In this document: positions 46,179 through 56,643 of the stretch, piece after piece
Layout of the letters: each line of letters opens with the position of its first letter
Position numbering within the stretch: position 1 is the first letter of the stretch
NCBI GenBank assembly: GCA_958299035.1
Contig: CATQJL010000305.1
Span: 57,738,486-57,802,485, forward strand
Direction of reading: 5' to 3'
DNA length: 64,000 bases
Origin: Cylicocyclus nassatus
Lineage: Eukaryota; Nematoda; Chromadorea; Rhabditida; Strongylidae
Position numbers and translations under genes: made by a program
The notes under the pieces: generated by a model
Databases searched by the model: none
Told to the model about the DNA's origin: nothing
Seen by the model: only the letters and a program-made list of their open reading frames with translations

Positions 46179-46858
46179 ATGCTGTTCATCAAGGTCGTCG
46201 CTTTGTTTTGCCTCATCTACATCGTCTCAGCAGAAAACTGCAGATTTATCAGGGTGAGACATCACTGAGTTTTATAGAACGCTTCTGTAGTCGTCTTGCT
46301 ATTATAAAGTACCAAATGACGTCATCGAATTTGGTTTAAAAAACAATGCTATCAAATTTTATCGCGGGAGATAAGCCTCTCATACTTTTGAAATAGCAGC
46401 AAACCATTGAAGATTTTCTGGGCGATAATACGCGATGTGTACTGCAGTGCAGCAACTCTCTTATTCAGTTTGAGAACGCAGCAGAGGCTGAACGTCGTGC
46501 ATTATTCGAAAGATGTTTGCTGAGCTGCGATGAATCGCCTCGAGAATTGAATCCCTGTTACAACTGCATTATACCCTACAGAGATTACGGATGTTTGCTG
46601 AAGAGAGGAGAGGTTAGTCTACAAAATAACGATTTATCGTCACTAACTAAACTTTACGAATATAACGCTAAATTTCTTGAAGCTTATCGGATGCGAGACC
46701 CACTGCGCATCGCAACAGGGAGATGGAGAATTTATGTTTTGCCTTCGACGATGCGCACAAAAGAGGAGAACATTGAAAAAGTTGAGGACTTTCAAGGAAA
46801 CCAAGACCGAAGTGAGCCAACTTCGGAAACATTGTTAGACCCAATTGGTAGCCTGTAA
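46179..46858 (+). CDS. Secreted cysteine-rich protein, two exons
   Basis: Exon 1 (46179-46253) opens with ATG and encodes a signal peptide: hydrophobic residues 3-18 (FIKVVALFCLIYIVSA), then ENC. It ends at AGG|GTGAGA. Exon 2 (46400-46858 or 46400-46612) follows AATAGCAG in phase 0. Its first 71 residues have eight cysteines, with CVLQC, CLLSC and CYNC pairs, suggesting a disulfide-bonded secreted domain. The frame stays open to TAA at 46858 (178 residues in total), or splices at an in-phase GAG|GTTAGT donor at 46613, exactly where the cysteine-rich part ends. The intron is 146 nt. No family is recognised with confidence. It lies just outside the foldback at 43448-45990. Confidence 0.55.
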
Positions 46859-47040
46859 TAGCTTTTTTATTTTATGTAGAAATTACCTTGTATGTGGTCG
46901 TTTCTATCAGTATGTCCTTGGAATTTGTGTATATATATATGATTTTTTATCTTATGTGCACACGATATGCGCTCTAACTAGCGTAATGAGTTAGAGGATC
47001 AACTCGACGATAGGAATTATCAACATAAACAAACATTGGC

Positions 47041-47702
47041 GCTAGTCTACCACATCTTATATATAAAGCTGAATGTCTGTTTGTATGTATGTCTGTCTGT
47101 CTGTCTGTCTGTCTATATGTCTGTCTGTGTGTACGTATGCTCCGAATAGAAAATTCCATTTCTGAACCGATCCGGACCAAACTTGGCACACATACACTTC
47201 GGGCCCCGGCGCGTGTCATAGGCTACTTTTCGTCATCGATCGATATCGATTTTATCGATTTTTTGCAAAATTTGAGCTACGGGGCTGGGAGTTGGCACAG
47301 GGGGGTAAGTGAGCATGGGAATTCCGAATACAATATTAGTTTTTAAAATCGTGCATTACTTTTATCGATTTTATCGATTTTTTTGCAAAGTTTGAGCTAC
47401 GGGGCTGGGAGTTGGCACAGGGAGTAAGTGAGCATGGGGATTCCGAATACAATATTAGTTTTTAAAATCGTGCATTACTTTTACCGATTTTATCGATTTT
47501 TTTGCAAAGTTTGAGCTACGGGGCCAGCCCCCTAGCTCAAATTTTGCAAAAAATCGATAAAATCGCCATCAATCGATAACGAAAAGTGGACTGTGACACC
47601 CGCCGGGGCCCGAAGTGTATGTGTGCCAAGTTTGATTCGGATAGGTTAAGAAATGGAATTTTCTATTCGGAACATACGGCGGAGCCGGGTAAGCCAGCTA
47701 GT
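47041..47702 (+). mobile_element. Helitron-like non-autonomous element
   Basis: Right end: small stem CGGCGGAGCCG, then GGTAAGCCAG and CTAG followed by T. The left part has TTATATATAAAGCTGAATGT and a (GTCT)n tract (47086-47112). TCCATTTCTGAACCGATCCG and GGCACACATACACTTCGGGC near the left recur inverted near the right, so the element is also partly self-complementary. It shares its end and GGCTACTTTT text with 22900-23313. No Rep/helicase. Confidence 0.5.
47274..47525. repeat. 120-bp tandem repeat inside the element
   Basis: GAGCTACGGGGC recurs at 47274, 47394 and 47513. Units include GGGAGTTGGCACAGGG, an ATTCCGAATACAATATTAG segment and an ATCGATTTTATCGATTTT tract. The first two units are nearly identical. 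Confidence 0.75.
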
Positions 47703-47963
47703 GTATGATAATTGTAATCAAAGGCGGCTTTTTTATCCTACTGTGCTGGACATAATTATAAAGGCACTTTAGAAATCATGTGTTTTTGACAAACCTGTCT
47801 GAAACTTCGCTGTATAGCGCTCATGTCAGACCGTCATCATTTTTTAACGGCTTTTAATCCCGTTGAGTTCGAAAGGAGAAAAGTGGAAAAATTTCAAAAG
47901 CTCGCATCGAAGGTTGGACATTATCATGAAGCCACCTGGTTTTTCAAACACTATCGCATTTCT

Positions 47964-49060
47964 TAGGCTGGGTTCATACTAATTCCCATTTTACGGAACT
48001 GTTCCCGCACAGTTCCCGTACTGTGCTGGAACTGTTCCGGAACTATGCTGCATGCGCTACAGCCGCCCCGCACGCATTTTGAACGGCAGAAGTTGGAGAA
48101 TTTTCACCATTTTAACGGTTCTACTTCCAAATTTCTTTCATTTTGGTCTTATTCCTCCACCCGCTTCTCTTTTTGATCAGCAAAACTTCGAACTCAAAGC
48201 TGGATTGAAGAGTGAGCGCTTTTCTGCTCTGCGTATGCGACACAACGCGTGTTCTTGGGCTCGTTCATTTTCTCTTCCTTTATTTTTACTCAGACGTATT
48301 CCATTTGTTCCAGAAAGCCGCTGCGTAGTTTCCATAGTCATTCGCCATGAAAGGGAGTGCGAGGAATTTAGAAATTGCATAAACTGGGACTTTTCTCTTG
48401 TTTTTTGATGAATTTCGTTTCTGAGCATTCTCATCCCCTTTCGTTTTTCCATATCGTTGCTTCTCCGTTCCTTCTTCCACTCCGCTTCTCCTTGTAGTGA
48501 GGAAAGCTGTGAACTTGAAGCGGAGTTGAGAATTGAACGGTGTTCTGCTCCATGTATCCGGGAAGATGGGCCTTCGCGCGCTCGTCCATTTCCTTTTCGC
48601 TGTTTTTGTTCAGACCCACTTCATGTGTTCTAGAAAGGCGCTGCGTAGTCTCGCATCTGTATTGAAAGGGACGTAGACAGATCTCTAGAACACATGAAGT
48701 AGGAGTGAACAAAAATAAAAAGAAAGTGAACAAAAATGGGAAAGAAAATGGACGTGCACAAGAACACACGTCTTATCGCATACGCAGAACAGAAAAGCGC
48801 TCATTCTTCAGCCCCGCTTCGAGTTCGAAGTTCTGCTGATCAAAAAGGGAAGCGGGGTAGAGAAATGAGGCCAAAATGAGAGAAATCTTGAAGAAAAACC
48901 TTGAAAACGGTCAAAATTCTCCAACTCCCGTTCAAAACGGTGCGGGGCGGCTGCAGCGCATGCAGCACAATTCCGGAACTCTTCCCGCACAGTTCCAGTA
49001 CAGTGCGAGAACTGTGTGGGAAGAGTTCCAAAACATGGGAACCAGTATGAACCCAGCCTA
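47964..49060. mobile_element. Foldback with TTAGGCTGGGTTCATAC ends
   Basis: Left arm from 47964 and right arm to 49060 are inverted copies (GGCTGGGTTCATACT, GAACTGTTCCCGCACAGTTC, CATGCGCTACAGCCGCCCCG and beyond). TA flanks both ends. Within it a segment of about 190 bp (AACTTCGAACTC...CCGCTGCGTAGT) occurs three times: 48185-48360 and 48500-48680 direct, and 48690-48840 inverted. Confidence 0.7.
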
Positions 49061-49061
49061 A

Positions 49062-50752
49062 AGGCACCGTCCACGCAGATTCTCGACTTTTATGCTCTGG
49101 TCGTTTCGGGGCCTTCTCATGTCTCTGGATTGGAGTTGAGAATTCGCGGAAACTCCGACAACTTCCGTTCAGAAGAACAGCAGGCCGGTTCTCCGAAACG
49201 GTAAGTGGATGGGCGCGTGGGGGGAGCGGAGATTAATGGAAGGGCGGAGCCGACTTAGGGTTCTCATGCCTCTTCGCTATTCCGAACTAGCTTTCGAAGT
49301 GACATTTTGCGTCGCGACTTGGGCACTGTCTTGATAGGAGGTCTTAGGCCCGTATGCACGTACGTCCCCGCTGGGGAGGGGAGGGGAGCTGGATCCCCAG
49401 GGGAACGATCCCCTCCGCCGAACCCCGCCATGACAGAGGGGAGGGGAGCGATCCCCTCCCCTGCACCTAAGCGGGGATGGTGTGAATGATTTCAGAGGTA
49501 TTGATCGAGCGAACCCCAGTGCATACGGGGTTCGAATGGGGGAGGGGATCCCTTCCCTTCCCCCACTCGAACCCCGTATGCGCGAATTCAACTCAATAAC
49601 GCGGGGGAGGGGATCGACATCCCCTGCAACGAAGTAGGGGTTCGATGGTGTAGATCATGCCAGAGACGCGGATATTCTGGTTCTGCTCAGTCATTACCAA
49701 GCATTTCGTTCATTTTGATGGAGGATTTTCTTTGAAAGCCGGGTTCTTCTCTCAGCGACCTGTGGTTTGCAATTTGTCTTTCTTTTCTATATTCGCCTCT
49801 TGAGAAGAAATCCGAGCAACAATAGCTGCCAATTTCGATTATTTGTAAGAGTTCTTGATCACTCAGGAAATTTGCGCATTTTTCATATAACATAATAGTT
49901 TTAACTATATAGGCTGAATAAACACACTGTAACTTTCATATTTCATGACATGTTGCCATTATCTTGTTTTTTTAACATAAGCTGCCTCGAAAAAATCTAG
50001 AAAGTAGCATATTTGCCTATTTCTGAGTAGTAATCCCCTGGGGAGTGATCCCCTCCCCAGCGTTCCCCTTGTGCATAGCAGGGATGGCTGCTGGGGATCA
50101 TTCCCCTGGGATAAACGACGATATGCAGCTGATAGTTACAGCGTTTATGGAGAGCTGGCACAATTTGCAGCTTCTGTTATGTGTTAGAATACTGCTTTGA
50201 GCGTCCGCGCGGCACCCCCCCCCTTTTCGGCAGCATAACGTCTTCTACCCATTCCCTTGCAGAGACACATCAACTTCTATAGTTCAACATTTTGACGCTG
50301 AAATGGAGCAGCATGAACGAAAGTGGGCAGCATCCAAGAAAGCAGGAACATAATGGGAGTAGAAAAAATCATTTTTAGCGCCCCGAGCGCAGTCACTGCA
50401 TACGCACATTCCGCAACCCTAAATTAATTGAAGTGAGGAGATGAAGATGAGTTGCAGTCAAAATATGAAATAAGAAAGAGTTTTTCATAGAAAATTTGAA
50501 AGCAAGGTGATTTCCCCGCTTGATCCCCTCTTGTGCATAAGAGGGTTCACTTCCCCTCCCCACAGGGGATCCCTTGTACGATATTGTCTTTGTGCATACG
50601 GGGGTTCGCGCGGGGAGGGGAGGGGATCCCCAGCGGGGATCATTTCAATGGTTAAGCGCACATCCCCTCCCCGCGGGGATGTACGTGCATACGGGCCTTA
50701 GTGTATCCTATGCCGAAAGCTCAAGACTCCTAACTTAGAGTGAACGGTGCCT
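49062..50752. mobile_element. TTAA-type element, 1.7 kb, with a G-rich interior
   Basis: Begins AGGCACCGTCC after CTAA and ends GGTGCCT before TTAA (50753-50756). The ends match the AGGCAGCGTCC family at 24017 and 28442. The interior is largely the inverted-repeat unit at 49341-50702. No transposase frame is seen. It directly abuts the foldback ending at 49060. Confidence 0.6.
49341..50702. repeat. G/C-block unit with inverted ends
   Basis: CTTAGGCCCGTATGCACGTA, then CGTCCCCGC, at 49341 is inverted at 50660-50702. Inside, GGGGAGGGGATCCC-type blocks recur at about 49370-49470, 49530-49590, 50035-50110 and 50510-50670, many next to GGGGTTCG and GCATACGGG. Repeated GGGG runs could form quadruplexes. 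Confidence 0.65.
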
Positions 50753-50855
50753 TTAACTCTCAAAGTTTCTTGTACTATTATATTTTAGAATTGAAACATC
50801 ACCGTTTAAACCTGTCATATGATTTAAAAAGAAGGGATCGTTGCATTTTGTAAAC

Positions 50856-51015
50856 GCTACTGCATGACAAAGGCGCAGAAGCGGTATTAGTTGAGCGGTC
50901 GCGAGCGCAACGCGAGTGTATCTTTATCGTTGTAAATCCTCCGCTTCATGCCATCTGCGGCTAATAAAGCCGCGTTCGCGCCTGAAGATATTGCGCCTCC
51001 GTCATGCAGCAGCCT
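50856..51015. mobile_element. MITE with AGGCTACTGCATGAC ends, copy 2
   Basis: GCTACTGCATGACAAAGGCG and the inverted CGCCTCCGTCATGCAGCAGC bracket a centre matching 11783-11944, including GGCTAATAAAGCCGCGTTCG. Confidence 0.7.
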
Positions 51016-51608
51016 ATACTTTCGAAAGCATCAAGAGCCAATCTGCTTTCACAGCTCATTTGAGGAATTTTCAACCTATCATAACTTATAATAAGCGGCT
51101 AAGGATGTTTACGTCTTTTTGTACATGTGTGTATGTGTGTCTTGTCCGTTACGAAATTCGTAGAGCGTTTTACAGCCAACGTCCTGAGACCAAATTTTGC
51201 ACGGCGCATGCTAGCAGCATCAAAGTCCACTATGCAAAAGCGCGAGCGGATCCGTTCGGTGGATCTTTCAAAAACTGCGCGTCAAATGGATCCACTTGGC
51301 TTCTGGCCTGTAGCACCACTTTTTGCAAAGTCGTGGATACGTTTGACAAGTTAATGTGCAACCCATGGACTTTAGCCCAAAAAAGTGAACAAAAATTTAT
51401 TACTTCACCAAATGGCGCCAAAAAGAATTGGCTGTGTGAATGTTTGATTTGCCAAGATTTTACCTGATCATTTGGAAAAATTTCTTTGCAAAGCGATGTG
51501 GCCCACGGCGATTATTGCATAAGGCGACTACCAAGCCATGAAAAGCCCAGAAACCGATTTAAATTTGCATTTGTTCTTCTGGGAAAAGTCTCATCCTCTC
51601 TCTCTCAG

Positions 51609-52162
51609 TCTCTATCACCAATCTCACCTCAAAATACTGTAGTAATGAGTAGTTGCTTACAAATCATTCGTGATAATCCATACAGCGCGGTGAGTTTCAA
51701 TGTCATTTGCGAGAATCAGTAAGGCATACAGACAATGGGGCCAGTGCGAGTCTCTGCCAAACAGAGGTGACGCACTGGTTGTTAATATAATGGCCATGGA
51801 ATAAGCCTTAAATAAATGAGGTGAAGGCGGTAATCTCTGTGTTATCGCTGATATTGACGGACAGACTCCAACCTCACCATGAGATTGTCGCGCTTTTACA
51901 TTACAAACTCAATCTTCAATCGTGAAGTGCTGGACATAACTTATTTCGTTGCCTACATGATGCAGCGTTTGCAATGCCTTTCAAGTTTTCACTAGTAATG
52001 CAGTCGCGATAATAATCTGAAATACTTCCCAAGAACATTTTCTGTAGATTTGACAGTAGATTTGACATAATCATAAGTCTCACCATTTCCCTTTCTATTT
52101 CATGTCAGTCGCTGTTGAGACTAGCTAAGATTATGAAGTTTTGTTGTTGTTCGATCTCGTGA
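51609..52162 (+). CDS. Two exons of an unknown gene
   Basis: Exon 51609-51689 (81 nt) lies between a strong acceptor (TCTCTCTCTCAG) and a strong donor (GCG|GTGAGT) and encodes SLSPISPQNTVVMSSCLQII plus RDNPYSA. The next good acceptor in phase, TATTTCATGTCAG at 52108, opens SLLRLAKIMKFCCCSIS followed by TGA. The intron would be 419 nt. The frame of the first exon is open upstream to 51486, so an earlier start is possible. No family is recognised. The second exon choice is less certain than the first. Confidence 0.38.
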
Positions 52163-52929
52163 TCTGGGTTGCCTTTGGTTAAACAGGGTGCCTCCACTCA
52201 GCTTTCAGAAGATGACAACTGCGGCTGATTTTTCCTAACTACGCACACAAGTTTAATGCTGTTTAGCCGACGTAAAGACGACCGCATCACAGTATTGTTT
52301 TGCTGTTTGAAAACCGAATTAGGTGGTGTACGTGTGACAACCCCATGGTGATGCTGGAGGCTTCTCCGTCATTATCACCTACTGCTGCAAATGCTTCATA
52401 TTTCCAAAAATTGTACAAAACATTTTGAGAACTGAAGAATGCGATAGTATTTGAATAAACCAGGGCCGGTAGTAAACCTGTCGAAACGCGCAGCTCAAAC
52501 TCAGAGTTAACTCAGAGTTAACTCTGAGTTAACACGCACCTTTCAGGGACCATTAACACCTGCATAAGCAAACCAAATTGGGAAAAGGGTTGTATGGCAG
52601 GATACCCCGCAAGACGTACTTTATGCCAAGTGTGGAAACGTAGCGTAATTCGCTCCACGCGAGACGCTACGCGACGAAACGCGCAGCTCAGCTGCGCGTT
52701 AACTCTGAGTTTGCTGCGCGTTTCAGGCGCCCGCGAAACTCGGAGTTAACTCTGAGTTTGGATAGAGAAAAAGAAATAGTGCGTAAACGCAGAGGTGCAG
52801 AAAAAAGTCCGCCAGGGTAGATTTTGCTCCGAGTTTCATGAAGCATGATGGGGGTATCATGGTGCAGAACACAAAAATACAAAATTTTGTAAAATTTTGG
52901 TCCCGGGGGTTATCCGACGCGCTGATAAT

Positions 52930-53700
52930 GAATCCAGTGCTCATTTTTCGCCATTCGCCCACATAAGGTAGGTATACGGTAATTGAACGAAAATCACAAA
53001 ATTGCCTGAAACTTGGTACAGTGGGGTTTTTTGGCACGCTGGTCACGAATCCGATGCTCATTTTTCGCTACGAGGCCACATAACGAAGTATGGTAGGGAT
53101 ACGGTAGTTGGGCGAAAGTCACGAAAGTGGCTGAAACTTGGTACAGTGGGGTTTTTTGGCACGCTGGTCACGAATCCGATGCTCATTTTTCGCTACGAGG
53201 CCACATAACGAGATTATGGTAGGGATACGGTAGTTGGGCGAAAGTCACGAAAGTGGCTGAAACTTGGTACAGTGGGGTTATTTGGCACGCTAATAACGAC
53301 TATGATGGTCATTTTTCGCCATTCGCCCACATAGCGAGGTTACGGTAGGAATACGGTAGTTGGGCGAGATTCAAGCAGTTGACTGAAACTTGGTCCGGCG
53401 GGGTTATTCGCTGCGCTAATTCGGATGTGGTAATCATTCTTCACTGCGGAGAGATAGAGCAGGGTTACTGTAGGAATTTGGTGAAAGCCAAAGTCCCATA
53501 ACAGATTTAAAATTGGTTGGCTCAGTGGCGTTACGCGGTGTGTTAATTACGATCACATTGCGCGTTTTTCACTACAGCGGTTTATAGAGGAGAAGAGATA
53601 CGGTAGACTACCCAAAACCACAGGATTTCATGAAAGTTGGCTTCGTTAATTCCGCACGTTAATCAGGAATCTCATAGTCGCTTGAAAATACCTTTCAAAA
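52930..53700. repeat. Tandem array of ~125-bp units
   Basis: Units start near 52930, 53047, 53172, 53298, 53421, 53548 and 53668. The shared text is CTCATTTTTCGC, GGTAGGGATACGGTAGTTGG, GAAACTTGGTACAGTGGGGT and GGCACGCT. Units two and three are almost identical, and identity falls steadily to the right. Confidence 0.8.
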
Positions 53701-53786
53701 AGGGGCTTCGATGGATTTATGGTAGATGGATAAAAAAATCTCACTTAGAACTTTTTTCAATGAAGTTTAGCTAAATACTTAGTCAC

Positions 53787-54124
53787 CAGTGACGGCCGCA
53801 GGATTTCCGTCCGGGAGGAGGGGGGAAGGGGGACAAAAAATTTTGCAAGTGAAGGTGCATTGGCGACAATTTTTCGGAGTGCTTCTTAACCTTTTTTGCT
53901 GGCCCATACCCCTAAATCACAGGAAAAGGGGGCTTGTCAGCAGCTACGCCCCCAAAAAATTTTTTACAAGGCTAATTTGCATCTTAAGAAGTTTTGAAAG
54001 ATAATTTTATTATTTACAAAAACGAACAAGTCATTTGCACATTTTTATAACACAGTAAGTAAATTTCAAATGTTTCGCGACCCATCCCGGGGAGAGGGGG
54101 AGCCTCCCCTTCGCTCCGCCACTG
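53787..54124 (+). mobile_element. hAT-type MITE (338 bp)
   Basis: CAGTGACGGCCGCAGG at the left and CTCCGCCACTG at the right. TTAGTCAC and TTAGATAC flank it, an 8-bp duplication with two differences. Internal text matches 29667-30005. Confidence 0.75.
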
Positions 54125-54722
54125 TTAGATACTTACTATTTCTTCTTACTGCAAAACTATGCGATGGGGCTACAGTAGATGTGGTGGAATAAACTTACTG
54201 AACTGCTTAAAAATTCGCCACTGAGTTCATTTGACAGTGCAATTATGATCATGCTGTCCGTTTTCAATGAGGATTATTACGGCGGGCATATACAGAAGAA
54301 TAGCGAAAATCTCAGGCTGAGATGAACTTTTTTAGCGAAAAAGCAATGACTTCAGGGAGTGTTTTTCAAATGATTTCTTTTTTATTGTGTCAACAGAGAC
54401 CTCGAAAATTTTTTTTGAAATTTGTTATATTATTCAGAGGTCTTTTGAAATTCTAACAGTCAATATACGAATGACCTGTAGACTTTGTTTACTACTTGAA
54501 GTCTATTTTCCTAAAATAATGGTCTATTTCAAGATTACAAATTATAGATCTAGGTCATTCGAAAAATTTTGGAAACTAACAGACTTTCGAATTTTATCAA
54601 GTATAATAGCATATCAAAATATGGTGAGAGGGGAGGGGGACGGATTGTTAGGTTACTGTCTATGTCCATGTTTTATCCTGCTACTTTTTTGAGAATCTTT
54701 AGAATATATTATGGCTAGGCAC

Positions 54723-55003
54723 CAGTAGCGAATTGAAGGGGCGAGGGTGAAACTTACTTACATGGGTTATAAAAATGTGCGAATAACTTGTTTAATTTGT
54801 AAACAATAAAAATGATTTTTAGAATTTTTTAAAAATTCAAATTAGCCTTGTAAAAAAATTTTCGGGAGCTTTAGACCCGCAAGAATTTTGAGATGCAACT
54901 GAAAAAAATTTTCTGAGTGCGTGGCTAACGCCACGCACCTTTATTTGAAAAAAAATTTTTGCCGCCCCCCCCCCCCCTCGGAACCGCTCTGAGACCGCCA
55001 CTG
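54723..55003 (-). mobile_element. hAT-type MITE (281 bp), perfect duplication
   Basis: CAGTAGCGAATTG to GACCGCCACTG, flanked directly by CTAGGCAC on both sides (54715-54722, 55004-55011). A C run lies near the right end. It is shorter than its 338-bp relatives. Confidence 0.82.
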
Positions 55004-55104
55004 CTAGGCACCTCACAGGCAAGCCTAACGCCTCTCCACGTGTCTTGACATGTGAGATCTTGATTACGTGGATTCACTAAGCAGTTGCGGCAATGTGCAA
55101 CAGT

Positions 55105-55176
55105 GGCTGTTTAGCCTAGCGGGCTAGAAGTAGGCACATCGCGCCGAGCCACGGAAGTTCGAGACTCGACCTAATC
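55105..55176 (+). ncRNA. tRNA-like/SINE piece
   Basis: An A-box-like TTAGCCTAGCGGGCTAG and a B-box-like GAAGTTCGAGACTC are about 44 nt apart, the spacing of tRNA internal promoters. The acceptor stem is not convincing, so this is a tRNA-derived SINE or decayed tRNA rather than a working tRNA. Confidence 0.35.
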
Positions 55177-55397
55177 GCAGCGTTTTGCGATGAAGCATGT
55201 GACGGCTCCTCAACAACTAGAGCGGATCCTCAAGTAGCAGAACGAAACTCCGAGTTTCAGAAACGAAACTCGCAGTTAACTCGGAGTTTCAAAACGAAAC
55301 TCAGAGTTAATTCTGAGTTAACGCGCAGCTTTGAACTCGGAGTTTCGACCAGATTACTACCGGCCCAGGTGTTTTCATAATCATGTCCAGTTTTTAG

Positions 55398-55552
55398 TAC
55401 GGGCTTTTTCGTGTTTTCCTATTTTTCTCTGCTCAAACTTCCAACGGAATTGGAAGCTTTTTTGTGGATTTATGGTAAGCTAACCATGCACGCTGCATAA
55501 TAAAGTTTCAGATTGGCTCATCAGCAAGAACGCAAATTACGATGGTTTCTAG
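55398..55552 (+). CDS. Possible two-exon gene end
   Basis: Exon 55398-55474 (after CCAGTTTTTAG, ending TTATG|GTAAGC) and exon 55512-55552 (after AAAGTTTCAG) join in phase to end ...LWIYDWLISKNANYDGF and TAG. The intron is only 37 nt, at the lower limit for nematodes. All frames of the first exon are open, so support is modest. It lies just outside the TIR element. Confidence 0.22.
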
Positions 55553-56042
55553 AGTAGTTTTATAATCATGCACTGTATGCATCAGCAGCACTCGGATGGA
55601 GTAGCACATACTAGTAAATGTAGTAGTGGTGCCAAGTCAGCCGGTGTGCATCCGTGCGCCCTGAAAAATAAAGGTATGTTGGAACCTTTGTATTGACAGC
55701 TGAGTGCTGCTCGGAGTTCGCTCTCTCGAGCAGCAGCTAGAGGACTTTCTACAAAAAATCTTGAACGCGCCTTGAGGATGATAAGTAACTTGAGGTTGCT
55801 TTTGATGACTGGCGCATTCGCGCTAGAGGCTCATGTAGCGTTCTTGTCGGACGGGTGTTTCTAATAGGCAATAATTTGACTGGTAAAGACATGTCATGCC
55901 TCTCCACCAAATACAAGCCTCTCGCCTTTGATGCCAGCACTCTATCTATCACACCGCTTCACCGTTAGCGTACATAGGAGCGTTCTCAAACTCAAGGAAT
56001 GCTCAAAACAGGATTTTTCGGCCTCCATAATTTTTTTTTCAG

Positions 56043-56643
56043 GGTTTTGCATTCGGCAGACAAGGAATACGTAATCTTGTTCAGCTCCAAAAGTACTTCA
56101 GACGACATGCACCACATATCGAACGGCCACGGCCTTTGAAAGTCGCTTCGTCCATCTTTTGATTGTGAATTTTTAGACGATTTTGGGTTCCTTGCACTCA
56201 CGTGTTTTCAGCTGCCTTTGATGCTTCCTTCGTCCAAATTCTTGCTAGAAGCTGCACAATGCAACATCCAAGAAACGAGGCGCGCGCAATTGCAGCAAGA
56301 CCAAAAAATAGAGAACTTTGTAAGGAACACCTTTATTAATAATTTGAAACCACCTACCTGAGTCGTCGGACGCACAACTGACGTGCGCGGCGCAATGGCC
56401 GTACGCACGTCCGACCCTGGCGATCCTGCAGGCCCCTATAGTGACAAACTGATCACACCGTAGGTTCGTATTTTTTCAGCCATGCCCTGTGCTCATGTTG
56501 GGAAGAAGCTTCAATGCTTTTTTTTAAATAACAAAGTTCCTACGGGTGTTTCTAACAGAAAAAGATTCATTATCAGAAACCTGCATTATTACATGAACCG
56601 ATTCAATAATTCTTCTTCTTTTGATCCCTCTGATGCAATATGA
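56043..56643 (+). CDS. Three-exon gene end, unknown protein
   Basis: Exon 56212-56319 lies between CGTGTTTTCAG and a GTAAGG donor and encodes AFDASFVQILARSCTMQHPR then NEARAIAARPKNREL. Exon 56480-56643 follows ATTTTTTCAG and continues in phase (T|CC) with MPCAHVGKKLQCFFLNNK and NRKRFIIRNLHYYMNRFNNS, ending SDAI and TGA. AATAAA is at 56672, 30 bp downstream. A first exon begins at 56043 behind TTTTTTTTTCAG; its donor is either 56070 (reading GFAFGRQGI) or 56092 (reading LHSADKEYVILFSSK), both giving phase 1. The start codon is further upstream and not found. No family recognised. Good signals but no homology check. Confidence 0.48.

Larger units (their letters stand above)
52461..55368. mobile_element. 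2.9-kb TIR element with subterminal repeats
   Basis: CAGGGCCGGTAGTAAACCTG...GAAAC at the left pairs with the inverted right end over 27 bp (four mismatches). Next to both ends lie many copies of AACTCAGAGTTAACTC / AACTCGGAGTTAACTC, as in transposons with subterminal binding sites. The body holds a tandem array (52930-53700), two hAT MITEs and a tRNA-like piece. No transposase is seen and no target duplication was resolved. Confidence 0.65.

Noticed and set aside
50916..51467. 183-codon open frame
   Set aside because: It starts inside a MITE, overlaps open frames in other frames and strands, and has no splice or composition support.
56432..56459. Extra plus-strand exon between 56319 and 56480
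   Set aside because: The following intron would be only 20 nt; skipping it keeps the phase.
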